From Lindgomyces ingoldianus (taxonomy: Eukaryota; Ascomycota; Dothideomycetes; Pleosporales; Lindgomycetaceae), in assembly GCF_010093535.1 (NCBI RefSeq), contig NW_022985166.1:474410-538409 (forward strand): a stretch of DNA of 64,000 nt. Reading direction: 5' to 3'. Each line of letters begins with the position of its first letter. Position 1 is the stretch's first letter. Below the pieces are notes generated by a model, which was not told the origin of the DNA, made no database searches, and saw only the letters and a list, made by a program, of their open reading frames with translations. The translations under genes were made by a program, and so were the position numbers. Shown piece after piece: positions 1-10,244 of this stretch.

Positions 1-22
1 ATGCAAAGGATCAATCTGCTAT

Positions 23-146
23 CCTAAGGGATAGGTAACTAAACAAAGTACCTCGCAGGGCGTGGGTACTCTGCCGTCACTCTTCCTAAGGGATAGGTAA
101 CAAAACAAAGTACCTCGCAGGGCGTGGGTACTCCGTCGTCACTCTT
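23..146. repeat. Direct tandem repeat, 62 bp x 2
   Basis: Two adjacent copies (23-84 and 85-146) start with CCTAAGGGATAGGTAA and end with GTCACTCTT, differing at only a few bases. No coding frame spans them. It may be the edge of a longer repeat that continues left of the window. Confidence 0.8.
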
Positions 147-318
147 GCTAATTTGCAGTTAATCAAATCAACCACTAATTAGTGTTAAATAGGCTCCGAC
201 AGCTAGCTGCTTATAGTATAAGCACTTAAGTAGCAAGAGTAAGAGTGGTGTACGGTGTGCACAGCGTACAAGGTAGGTAAGGTGAGGGCAACATGTTTCT
301 AGTTCTATTGCTCTTGTC

Positions 319-420
319 TTTCCTCCGTACGGAGGAAAAGGGGGATATCTAGATGTTCGCGCACGGAGGTTCGCGCACGAGCATCATGTGACATAGATAC
401 GTGATCCTGCTCGTGCGCGA
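319..420. repeat. Palindrome pair beside the transposon relic
   Basis: Bases 319-338 form a perfect 20-bp palindrome centred on CGTACG. Bases 371-383 (TCGCGCACGAGCA) are repeated inverted at 408-420, leaving a 24-bp loop. Both are GC-rich islands directly upstream of strongly AT-rich DNA. They could be terminal structures of a decayed element; no target-site duplication was found to prove that. Confidence 0.6.
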
Positions 421-469
421 TCGTTCGTATCCAGGCCGCGACGCTGCTGCTACGTACGGACATTTACAC

Positions 470-1800
470 TAATTTACTAAGCTGTTTTTAACTATATATA
501 AGACTTTTAGCTATAAGATTTTAACTTTTTTAAGCATTAAGCTTTCTTTACTTTATTACTTATAAGTTAAATAAATAATAAACTAGGCCTAGTATAGCTT
601 AAACATGTGTTTAATTATAAGACTAAGGTAAAAGCATAATAAGTGTACTAACTTTTATTTCTAAATAGCTATAAATTACATGTTTTAATAAAGTTTATTA
701 AGTACTATAATAATAATAAAATCCTCTTAGCTGTATACCTGCTGCATGCAACCTATACACTGCAGCCTCTTAATGTCTGCATGTTTAAACCTCTCTTGTT
801 AGCCTACTTAGCTAAGCTAGCTAGCTTTATAGATAAATGCTAAAGACTATTATTAATTAAGAAAAGAAACTTTTATAGCATGTTTAATAAAGCCTAGAAA
901 ATGTTCTTTAAGTATAAAACTATTTTTAGTGCTTTTAAAGCAACTAGTTTATTACTATTTAAGCTATAAGTAGTCTTAGATTAATTTTACTATAGGTAAA
1001 AAAAGCAACTATTTTTTAGTAAAAGTACTAGCTTAGCGCTTAGTGTAAAGAATTAAAAAAGGGTTAAAAGCCTTTTAAATAAGATTGTTAGTAATCTTTA
1101 TAAAAAAGATATATAAGAGCTTAAAAAAACTATTTAGTTATTCTTAGTATATTGCATTCTTCTCTAGCGTAAGCTTAAGCAGGTTAAAGATGCGCTAATT
1201 AATAAGAAGAAGTGCTGCTAGTGTAGTAAGCCTCTCCTACTAAAAGCACCTCTAGAATATTATAGTAGTGCAACCTTCTAGTCCCTAAATAAGGTCTAAG
1301 AAGCATGTAATTATTAAGCATAAAAAGATGCTAAGAAAGAGGCTCTACAGCTTTAAAAATAAAAAAAAGTAAAGCATAAAAAAGCAAAGAAAGCTAAAAA
1401 GGCGCGTGCAGTTAAAAAGAAGAAGCATAGAGTAGTAATAGTAAAGAAGGCTTACCTGCAAGAGCTTAAGACAAAAGCAGCTTAATAAAAGAAGGCAGAG
1501 CTTACCTAGCAAGTTAATTAACAGCTTAAAAATAACCTCTAGCAGGCAACAAAAGGCAAGCAGAAAGCTCCTACGCCTATTACTAGTACACTAGAGGATT
1601 TTAATAATAATGCAGCATTAAATAAAGAGAGGGAGCTAGCATTAGGCAGGACTTAACATAGTAGGCAAATTAACCTCCTTATAAAGTATTACATGTAAAT
1701 TATTACTAGGAATAGAATCTATAGCATTTAATTAGTATTATAATAAAAAATCTATATAATCTATAATTTATGTAAGTCTCTAGAGCTTTAAAAGTAAAAG
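470..1800 (+). mobile_element. RIP-decayed pogo/Fot1-like transposase relic
   Basis: This stretch is extremely AT-rich and full of TAA/TAG stops. Read on the plus strand around 1200-1620, stops stand where a transposase would have Gln or Trp, for example Cys-Cys-stop-Cys followed by SKPLLLKAPLEYYSSATF-stop, then a Lys/Ala/Glu-rich tail. That order (PLLL...EYxSxAxFW, then a long basic/acidic helix) is what I know from the C-terminus of fungal Fot1/pogo DDE transposases. CAA/CAG to TAA/TAG changes with TpA enrichment are the mark of repeat-induced point mutation. No reading frame survives. The ends of the element are not resolved; 1801-2205 holds nothing I recognise. Confidence 0.65.
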
Positions 1801-2205
1801 GCGCGGATTGCCAAAATCATGCATTACGCGAGGCCGTGCATTACGCGCTAAAACATGGTACGCGATGAGAAAAACGTCAAGTCGATGCGACCCTGCTGGG
1901 GGGTTCCAGTTTCGGGATCCCCTTCAGAGAGCGGCTGGAGGTGATCCATCACCGCCAGCAGCGTGTTGATGCATGTTAGGAACAAAGCCTGTTTGTCGGG
2001 GGTTCAATCAAGAGGGCCGCCCCTCTTAGCAATAGTACGTGACACTAGTCACGGCAGATAGTGAAGCAGAGTATATCTGGCACGGATGTCTGATTGAATG
2101 GCTTGTTTGACGATTGGAATAGTTGCTGCAATGAGATTCTCTCCACATCCCATCAAAGCCGGTCTCATCCGTTCTCTGGGCCAGCAATAGTATCATAGAA
2201 ACACA

Positions 2206-3989
2206 TCAGCTATCAAAAGGCCAGTACCTGTCCAACTCTTCTTGCTCTGAACTAGAAAGCTGTAAGTACGAAGAGAGATTATTTTTAGCATCCCGTAGTT
2301 CTGACTTTGCCCTTTCGTACTGGTCATGCTGAATCAAGCCCTTGTTCGGCCACAAATCCCCAAATTCTCTCGCTGTGTAGCTCATCATCCGAATGCCCTC
2401 ATCGGCCAGCCGTTCGTCTTCCTTGATGGTTACCGCGTCAGATTCAGAGATAAGGACAGGGAAATCGAGGCCTGTGGGATTGTGAACCGCAGGATTTGTA
2501 CGCCATTCATTCTTAAGGTCAAGAAGAAGCGACAGGAAGTGAGCCTCGCCGAGTGAAAAAAGACGACGGCCAAGGGAGAGCAAGTTGCCAAGGGTAGTGT
2601 TTCCGAACTGAAGTGTACTGTATTGCAGTGGGTTATTGTTTTTGATGAGCCGACGCCATGCCACCATCAAGCTTTGCTCGATATATGAGCGGGTGACCTC
2701 CTTCCTTTCTTGCAATGGCAGTGAGTTCACGTTTGGGGGTAGCTCAGGGCGAGTAAGAGCATCACCTAGCTCCGGACCAGAGTATTCCAGAAAGCAAGGC
2801 TCCAGAATGTGATCGTACAGGGGTAATATCTGCGTTGACTGCCAGTCGATGATCCCAGTGATCGTGGTCGGGTTTTGCGGATCAACGAAGATATTTTCGT
2901 CATGGAGATCGTTGTGCCAGAGATAGCCAAATTGGTGTTCCGGTTGTTGAGGAAGAATGAAAGGGAGAAGCGCCTGAGAAGCCTGCAGCGCCGAGAGCTT
3001 TTTATTCTTTGTTGGGACATAGAGCTTTGGACCGCAAATCATGACGTCTAGTTTGGGAAATGACTTGATTTGATCCAGAGCCTGGATTTCTCGGCTTCCT
3101 ACGGCTCGCCTGTAGTCCAAAGTGGAGCTCCCTGTTTTCGTTAGAGCCAATACGCGGATATGCTGAAGGGAGGAACCTAAATGGGCCTCTGTCACAAACG
3201 AGACTCTGGCGGCCATGTTCGACCCATTCTCGACCAACAGCCGGACCAACAGCAAATTCTGACATGGAGATTGGTTCCATTTGATTATTCTGGAACAAAT
3301 AGTCATCTGGTGGAGGAGATAGTAGGTCCCGACGGTAATATAAGCTTCCAATCTTTGGAAATCTGGTTGACGTCCATTTTTGCTGATAGCGGTCAATCTG
3401 AAAAAATAGCTTGACCTTATCTCTTGGCGCAAGATGTTGCCATTTCTCACGAAGTGGCACCCCCTGGATCTTTTCCATGAGGATGTACTCGGCTCCTACG
3501 GGCGTCGAGTCACTCCTTGAACTCCATGCGTAGACTTGAGGAACTGGGAGGTGCAAAACATTTCGTAGCTACAGATGACATATTAGCAAAGGTTCTATAA
3601 CACTCAAGGAGTGAAGATATACATACAAAGTCGAGCGTAGCGACCTCACTGGCGGTTGTGAAGTGCGGAAGTCCCGCAATGGGATTAGGGACTTTGCCAA
3701 CAATTTGCCGCCCGTCTTCAAGAGTGAAGATGAAGGCTTTGTTGTATAGTCTATCAGGGCATTTCTCTACATCGATACACCGCCTTGCGCTCATGGAAAG
3801 CGCAGCCGTCTTTGCAAGCTCGTTCATATCAAAATGAACTCGACGACAGACGACCTGTGCGGCTTCATCGCTCACGAAGCGCCCCCTTGTGAATTCAAAG
3901 AACTCGGGTTTTTGGTTCCAGTCTACGAGCAATTAGCATAGCCGAACTCGAGCAGGATTTCTGTTATTACCTTGTACTTGGTCGGCCAT
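2206..3989 (-). CDS. APH/choline-kinase-family phosphotransferase
   Basis: A predicted 542-aa aminoglycoside-phosphotransferase-family (Pfam APH) protein, a cytosolic small-molecule kinase of unknown substrate that is very common in filamentous ascomycetes. Exons, 5' to 3': 3989-3971, 3922-3627, 3568-3177, 3127-2206. The chosen start gives MADQVQ joined to DWNQKPEFFEFTRGRF. The second junction restores ATLDF-LRNVLHLPVPQVYAWSS, and the third restores CDRGPF-SSTLDYRRAVG, the usual spacing of this family. Catalytic loop WHNDLHDENIFV places the catalytic Asp near residue 309 and the metal Asn near 314; the IIDWQ motif follows near 330, so the active site looks intact. The 49-nt third intron has a weak GTTCCT donor and GGGAG acceptor but a good CTCTAAC branch. 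Upstream lies an AT-rich relic, downstream an intergenic repeat array. Substrate cannot be read from the sequence. Confidence 0.85.
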
Positions 3990-4659
3990 GGTGGATTGAC
4001 TTCGTGTTGGTCGCGTACTTCTCAGATGTCGCAGGTGAGACCAAGGTCTGAAGGGCCGCACGGAACTGGATGTAATTGGCAGCAGCATCTTTCATTGTCT
4101 TAGAATATGAGCCAGCAGATATATTTAACACGAAGCGTGTTATGCGATGATGGTGGCTGCCTACACCCGCGCTCACAAAATATGCGGAGGGAAACGTTCG
4201 CATGAGGTCTGGAGGAAAACACAGCCCAGAGGATTGGGACGGGATCTTCTGGAACCAGCCAATCAGGGGAGGGTGTTCAGCGCTTACTCTTGTTTCGTGG
4301 AGTGCTATCAGTTTAAAGTGGATTCGATTTATATGTCGAACGATTCTGGTAATTTGGAACTGCGGATTTCTGCGGATCTTGCTGCGGCAACGGATTTGGC
4401 GTAGTACTCTGAAATAAACCAGCCAGGATATCGATGTCAGAGCACGTGTTATAATATTTATCCTTACCTTCAAATGCGCCAAGTGTTCCTGGGGCTGTTG
4501 GCCATTGCCAGACCCAATACACCGTGTATGTAGAGTTTATTGATACATCAGAGGGTATAGCAACATCCGTTTCACACCATTGCTCGTGGACCGATCCATG
4601 TTGGCCCTCAACAGGGTCAGGAAATTCTTTCTGCCGTGTAAGAGAGATGTTTCCGGCGT

Positions 4660-5045
4660 TGACATTCTCCGCGAAACATTCCCTCCGAGAAGCTATTCTC
4701 TCCCAGGAGACTTCTCTCCGCGAAGACATTATCTCTGTGGAGCGCTTCTCTCCGCGAAGAGACTCTCTACGGAGCTTCCCTCTCCTTGGAGAATCTCTCG
4801 CAAAGCTCTCCTCTCCATGGAGCTCTGCTCTCCTTGAAGGATCTCTCCCCAGCGCTCCTCGCTCCTCGGCAATCTGATTGGGCCCAATTTCAGATCCTCC
4901 TCATGCTGCTCAGGGATGAAATCAGGCACAATCAGAGGGGCTCAGGCTTGAATCAAGCACGATCACGCCGGCTCACGTTGGCTCAGGGCGAGCTCATGAG
5001 TGTTCAGCCACAGCTCGAGTTGCTTACTAACAGCTCAGGTTACAC
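4660..5045. repeat. Degenerate ~34-bp palindromic array plus GCTCA repeats
   Basis: From 4660 to about 4870 the sequence repeats a unit of roughly 34 bp. The 16-mer CTTCTCTCCGCGAAGA occurs exactly at 4711 and 4745. Units contain small palindromes of the form CTCC-NN-GGAG (CTCCTTGGAG, CTCCATGGAG). From 4900 to 5045 it changes to a looser series of GGCTCAGG/GCTCA words at 12-40 bp spacing. No frame reads through with a plausible protein. Function unknown. Confidence 0.6.
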
Positions 5046-5211
5046 CCCGGCGTAACTCACGTCTCAAAACAGAAATGGACACTGTGTGAGGGCATTTTGT
5101 CCCCATATATCTCTCGCTATTTCTGCACTAGCGTCGATGACAAATGCGGAGATTCGCGTAATACTCCCCTCCATAACCCCACTTCCGCCATCAACCTTCC
5201 TCGCATCTCAC

Positions 5212-5222
5212 TTTTATAAAAG
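5212..5222 (+). promoter_or_regulatory. TATA-like box of the DUF427 gene
   Basis: TTTTATAAAAG lies about 120 bp before the predicted start codon of the DUF427 gene, a plausible TATA position if the leader is about 90 nt. Inferred from sequence only. Confidence 0.4.
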
Positions 5223-5338
5223 CCCCTCATGGTTGCCTCGTATACATTCCTCGTCTTGATATCCCTCAGTCCGAGCTTTGTATGCAATCCTCAACCTCCT
5301 TGAGAAGCCTTCTCCACCAATCCCGACATATCAGCGCC

Positions 5339-6196
5339 ATGGCCAACACCAATGAGTGCGAAGTTGAAACATTAACCCTAATATTCTAGCTGACACCACA
5401 CTAGCCTGATCAAATTAGCCCAGAAGCTCGCCTCCGAAGGGCCACACAAAGCAGAGGTGACTCCGCGTCGCGTTCGAGCTTTACTAGGCGGAAAATATGC
5501 ATTCGACACCGCCAAAGCGTATCACGTTTGGGAGCATCCTTATTATCCGCAGTAAGACATTATCCAATGCTGATTAGTTCAAAACATTTATAACCCATAT
5601 ACAGATTCTATGTCCCTCTTTCGAGTTTCACCTCCGACGCAAAGCTTACCAAAACCTCCTCCGTAGATGGCACCAATAACAGAGCGCACCTTGCACGGTT
5701 ATCACTCGGAGACAAAAGCACAGAGAGAGTTGTCGTCTTCAATACGGATTCTTTAAAGGATTTGGTGAAAATTGATTTTTCTCAGATGGATCAATGGTTT
5801 GAGGAAGACGTCCCCATCCATCAGCATCCGAAAGACCCCTACAAACGCATCGACATCTTGAATTCGACACGTTCCATCAGAGTAGCTCTTGACGGTGTGA
5901 CACTAGCCGAAACCTCTAGTCCTCTGTTCCTCCTCGAGACCATGCTTCGACCGCGGTACTACCTCCCCCCAACAAGTGTGAAGTGGGAGTACTTGACGAA
6001 GAGCAATACTGAGACGTATTGTCCGTATAAGGGAAAGGCAAATTACTACAATGCGAATATCAATGGCAAGGAGTACAAGGATGTGGTTTGGTACTACATC
6101 TACCCCATCGCCGAGTCTTTGCCCGTAGCGGGCCACTTCTGCTTCTACAATGAGAAGGTTGATATTTGGGTGGATGGGGTACAAGAAAAGAGATAG
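5339..6196 (+). CDS. DUF427 domain protein (NTP_transf_9 family)
   Basis: Predicted 251-aa protein in three exons: 5339-5355, 5405-5551, 5605-6196, phases matching throughout. The two introns are 49 and 53 nt. The 5' splice gives MANTN-DLIKLAQKLASEG and the second gives EHPYYPQ-FYVPLSS. The C-terminal half carries the DUF427 core: RIDILNSTRSIRVALDG, then RPRYYLPPTSVKWEYL, TYCPYKGKANYY and DVVWYY. The N-terminal half (RRVRALLGGKYAFDTAKAYHVWEHPYYP) looks like a divergent first copy of the fold, as in two-domain fungal members. The biochemical role of DUF427 proteins is not established. It is convergent with the deaminase-like gene, whose stop codon is 160 bp away. A TATA-like box stands upstream. 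Confidence 0.88.
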
Positions 6197-6356
6197 GCCG
6201 GCTGTTCACTCCCATAAACTTGTTTTATTACACCCTGTGTCTCAAATTGTTTCTCTGGCGCCCTTTTAATTACTTACGTATCACTGAATATCTGAGTCGC
6301 GTTGCCCTTTTCTATACTCAGTGCTCACGATAATGCTCGAATGATAAACAAAGCCT

Positions 6357-7853
6357 TTACGATCCTGGAGCCAATTTCATCCTCGATAATACGGTACTGA
6401 CGCTCTGTGCTCTACTTGAACCCTCACTCGACATATGATGTGCCCTCGCTCGAGTACCTTGTGCTTGCCTCTCCAAAAGAGCTTGAATGATATCCTTCTC
6501 GACCTGATCAATCATCTTCTTATTCATCCCCTTAAGACGGTTTCTTCCGGTTGCATTAAGTTCCGAGTCTAATCCTCGACATCCAAGGATGATCTTGTTA
6601 TGTGTCGCAGGGCGCACGTATCTAGCATAGTGGAGCGCGATCCAGTTGAAACAGAAGTAACAGGCTGGCTTGCTGCAGCCAATATATCGATCGTTTTCAA
6701 CGAAGCCGAAACCACCACGAGCGAAAAGGTCCACTAATATCAGCTCGGCGTGCACACGAGTATCAATGGAGCTTTCAGCTTCGATCTTTCCTCGGAGGTC
6801 GAGACCGTGCTCGAGTTCCAGATCACATAGGGCGTGCAGAGCTTGTCGAGCTTGCATCGTATTGACGATTGACTCTTTTCTGCAGATACCCAGGATCATA
6901 TCGTAATGGTGAGTTGTCTCAGGCACTACTCTCACTTTGCGTTTCGGGGGTGACGACGCAGCCCGGATGTCCCCAATGTTCCGTAAGGAAGGAACTTCAA
7001 GCATCGCCTCCACTAAAGTCAGCACTTTCGACTTGTGTGCGCCTAGTCGTCCGACCAAATGAGCCAACTGTCCAAAGCAGTCGTCTTCGGTCAGAGATCT
7101 GGCTCGAAGCAACTCCAGACCATCCCCTCGCAGTCCATAGCAGAACTTAACAAGCTCTAGTGTCGAGATATGACCCAACTCCTTTTTTAAATTCTTCACC
7201 CAGGTTCGAAGAAAGTCATCTTCTAAATAAGAAAAGGGCTCACTCTGCGTTGCCGCCAACTCACCTGACTTCGTCACTAGCTCTTCGCAGCATGCCTCCG
7301 CACAATTTCCCAGCCTCGTTCTATAAAATGCAATCCGCTTCTTCCCTTTCTTCACAGCCACATCCAAGATCTCCTCCTCAACCCCCTTCCTCTCCTCTAC
7401 CGTAACATTCTTTAACCTCTTCAGCACATCCTTCGCAAAATCGACCACCACCGGCCGTATCTGCTCATTCGCAGCCAGCCACATTACAATATCCCCATTG
7501 ACCTTCTGCAGCGCGCATGCGGTCACAGTACCCCCTCCCTTCTCAACATCGCACAAGTATGCAAACGCGTCGAGGAATCTGCGTCGGTGTTCGTCAATCG
7601 AACCACCCGATGAATCGCGCCGAACGGGTCCGTCTTTGAATGGTGACAGAGTTTTCAGGAATATCAATTTTGGATAGAGTTCTCGGTCTACTTCTTCGTT
7701 GAGCAGTGCGATGATATCTTTGCTTGTGTTCTCGTTGCTGCTACTTTTATCCTTTCCACCGGTTGGTGGGCGAATTGGCACCGCCTGGGGGGTGTTTTGA
7801 GGTAGACGTGCGCGTATAGTAGCTGCAGCAGAGAGTTTTGAGCCGGATGTCAT
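6357..7853 (-). CDS. OTT_1508-type nucleic-acid deaminase-like protein
   Basis: A single open frame of 498 aa. Residues 366-430 carry a cytidine-deaminase-like zinc site: VHAE (His368, Glu370) followed by GCSKPACYFC (Cys398 and Cys401 in a CxxC). This His-Ala-Glu plus CxxC arrangement, with the Cys-Ser-Lys-Pro lead, is the pattern I know from the OTT_1508-like deaminase family found in many fungal proteins of unknown role. Residues 1-360 are helical and unrecognised, and the last 60 residues are low-complexity and basic. A consensus GTGAGT donor and TTTAG acceptor could remove an in-frame 42-nt stretch (14 residues around 196-210), so an optional short intron is possible. Substrate (free nucleotide, RNA, DNA) is unknown. 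The gene faces the DUF427 gene tail to tail. Confidence 0.72.
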   Translation of the reverse strand: MTSGSKLSAAATIRARLPQNTPQAVPIRPPTGGKDKSSSNENTSKDIIALLNEEVDRELYPKLIFLKTLSPFKDGPVRRDSSGGSIDEHRRRFLDAFAYLCDVEKGGGTVTACALQKVNGDIVMWLAANEQIRPVVVDFAKDVLKRLKNVTVEERKGVEEEILDVAVKKGKKRIAFYRTRLGNCAEACCEELVTKSGELAATQSEPFSYLEDDFLRTWVKNLKKELGHISTLELVKFCYGLRGDGLELLRARSLTEDDCFGQLAHLVGRLGAHKSKVLTLVEAMLEVPSLRNIGDIRAASSPPKRKVRVVPETTHHYDMILGICRKESIVNTMQARQALHALCDLELEHGLDLRGKIEAESSIDTRVHAELILVDLFARGGFGFVENDRYIGCSKPACYFCFNWIALHYARYVRPATHNKIILGCRGLDSELNATGRNRLKGMNKKMIDQVEKDIIQALLERQAQGTRARAHHMSSEGSSRAQSVSTVLSRMKLAPGS

Positions 7854-10244
7854 AATCTCGAAGGTCTTCGGAAGCAGGGTAGGCCGCCCTCTGCTTCCCT
7901 CGATCGGTTCTTGGAGGATTAAAAGTTTCGGTCTCGAGATGTGTGGATTTCAGCTCGTCGCGTCTTACTGTGGGGCATTTTCTTTCGTGTTCCAAAGGCT
8001 TCGTATGCTGATGCATGGCGTTCTTTTGGTATCCAATTGACGGTGTTGATGCGGACGGGGTTGCACTGCGGCAATTTGTTTAGCTTTATTGGTGGTTGAC
8101 CCTTGCTTACGTTGAGGAACGTTCAGCAGACTCTGAGGGTGTCAGGAACGCCATATTTTAGCTGTCATTAAAGCAGAAGCAAACACATCCATATATTCTA
8201 GGACAAGTTTGTGCCTAGTCAGAATTCCTTGCGGTGCTTTAATTCCTCGTTGTGTAAAATCCCCAGGACAAGTTCATTCGTACATATCACCGCAAAATAT
8301 TCTCCCAAGACATTCCCCCGTTCTCAATTAAGAGAAGCGTTAGTTACATGATTAATTGACTTAAGTTGAAAAAAAGCAAGAATCCCAAGACATCAACATT
8401 TCTCCCTTCTTGGACCCTGCACGTTCCACGTACTGCACTGGCATCATCCACACTGACAGAGCCTTATGCTCATCGCCAAGATTGCCCTTCTTACCTCCCA
8501 GTCTGCAGTTCCCATAGAGAAGTGGAGCAGCAATTATCCAGCATTCGATCCCTCTACAACGAGGCCATCTCCCACAAATGAGACGAAGACGCTCGCTCGT
8601 TCGGATGTTGGCAACACATCGCTGGGGACTCAGCTCAAAAAAAGGGAAAGGGGGGCTAATAGGGGAGAAGGACCGCAAGATTCTTAACTTCCAGGCCAAG
8701 GCGAAAGACAAGGAGAGCAAAATCCTTCACTCCGAGCCCAACTCAACGGCCGAGGATAGCATTTCGAGCGTCTTCATCGGAAAGCGATATTCGACAACGT
8801 CGCGATAGAAGGTTGCAAGCAACCTTGACGGCAGCGATTGGTGAATAGTATGAAGAGAGTGCACGAACCAAAAGACAAAGGCCTGGGGGCCGAAAGAATC
8901 TTTCATGCTCATTCGCTTCTACGCAGTAAATTTTAACATCTCTGTGGATGTCACTAGCTGCCACTGTGGAAGGGCACCGATGCGAAACGGCGGTATTTTG
9001 GTGATAACCTTGGATATCAGGTAGGACCCTTTTGAAAATTCGGCACTACATTGGGAAGGGTAGGTAGTTAGTTACTGCCTTGCCTTACAATTGTCGAAAT
9101 TATCGCCTATGTACAGCAAGTGCATGTTAGTCTTCTGCTACAGCTATCAGCTACCAGCTATAAATATCCATATTATATGGAGTAGTATTCCTCGCATATC
9201 TACCCTGATGGGTGCTTTACAGAAAGTATACTCTCGGGAGACCAGATTTATCACCTTGCTCGCGTTTTAGGGTATTAGGGCTATCCATACCCATTTTAGC
9301 GGGCCCGCAAAAGGGGGCAGGCGAAAGAGTGATTCACGATGCCTGATGATAAGTGCTAGCGGATTAGGAAAATAAGATATCATTGATCTCTCCCACTCAG
9401 CCCACCCCCAGCCCCAGGTCTTGCTTAAGGTAGACTCTCATACCCCCTTTGCAACTCCTCAAGGTAGCATTTACCAGCTTGGTTGTGAGATCGCCTAGTG
9501 GGTGTAGATCAGACGCTACATCCTTCATCACATCTGATAAATTGTGTGGATCTATCTAAACAGCACCGTATACCAGAATTTGTATGACTGAAGGGTCAAC
9601 AAGCCGTTTCCATCGCTGGTCTTCAAAGTTATCCCTCAACTAGCTGACAGATTCTATCGTGTTATCCGACTCGTTTGTAGATTAGGCGTAAGGCTCTCCC
9701 AGTGGGGCCGAACCAGAATCCGCTTCACCCAACTGCACCATTGCCAAAATGGGAAGTTAGTGTTTGCCGACTCGCGAGCCATAGAATTTAGGTCCGCATC
9801 TTATGCACTTCCATGGCTTCCATGTGCCGTCATTTTTTTCATTTTGTTTAAGCCTTTATGGACATGCTTGAGAAGAATTGAATGCTTCATTCGAGCACCT
9901 CACTCTATAGCCCTGTTACTTGAACATTCTCATAATTATGAAAAAGAACACACTCATGGTCTTCAAAACGTGTACCTCAAGTTCCACATGCAGACAACAT
10001 TGTTAAATATAAAGGTCGGGCACAAATGCTGCGCCTCGCTTGGCACGTTTCGTGTCGCATCCTTCATGATGATCAGACGCCGACATTATTATGCTGAGCT
10101 GTAATCTCTCTCTCTCTCTCAACACCTCACCTCCTCACCTCCTCGACATGCTTCACGCGCCATTTCTCCCTAGAGATGGACCGGACGGCGTAATTCATAT
10201 CTCTACGACCGGAACTCGAAAACAAGTCGAAAACTCGTGTCGAA
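7854..10244. other. Gene-poor intergenic region, 2.4 kb
   Basis: Only short open frames without family motifs are present, at 8361-8964 on both strands and at 9760-10104. None has codon or domain support. The stretch contains divergent promoters of the flanking genes. Confidence 0.5.
10105..10120 (+). repeat. (TC)8 microsatellite in leader region
   Basis: Sixteen bases of TC repeat, followed by CACCTC-rich pyrimidine sequence, lie about 125 bp before the start codon of the membrane-protein gene. Pyrimidine tracts just before transcription start sites are common in fungal promoters. Confidence 0.6.

Larger units (their letters stand above)
3990..5338. other. Intergenic region with degenerate repeats
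   Basis: No convincing gene is seen between the divergent APH-like and DUF427 genes. Open frames here are short and lack family motifs. The only structure noted is the repeat array at 4660-5045 and a TATA-like box near 5213. Confidence 0.6.

Noticed and set aside
3128..3176. Frameshift in the APH-like kinase gene near 3150
   Set aside because: A 49-nt intron with a CTCTAAC branch explains the frame change and restores the family spacing between CDRGPF and SSTLDYRRAVG, so the gene is called intact.
4313..4877. Ser/Arg/Glu-rich frames on both strands over the repeat array
   Set aside because: They are by-products of the CTCC/GGAG repeat and read equally well on both strands, which is typical of non-coding repeats.
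9760..10104. Plus-strand frame of 114 codons with a hydrophobic start
   Set aside because: Unusual composition, no motif, and it ends in the promoter region of the membrane-protein gene.
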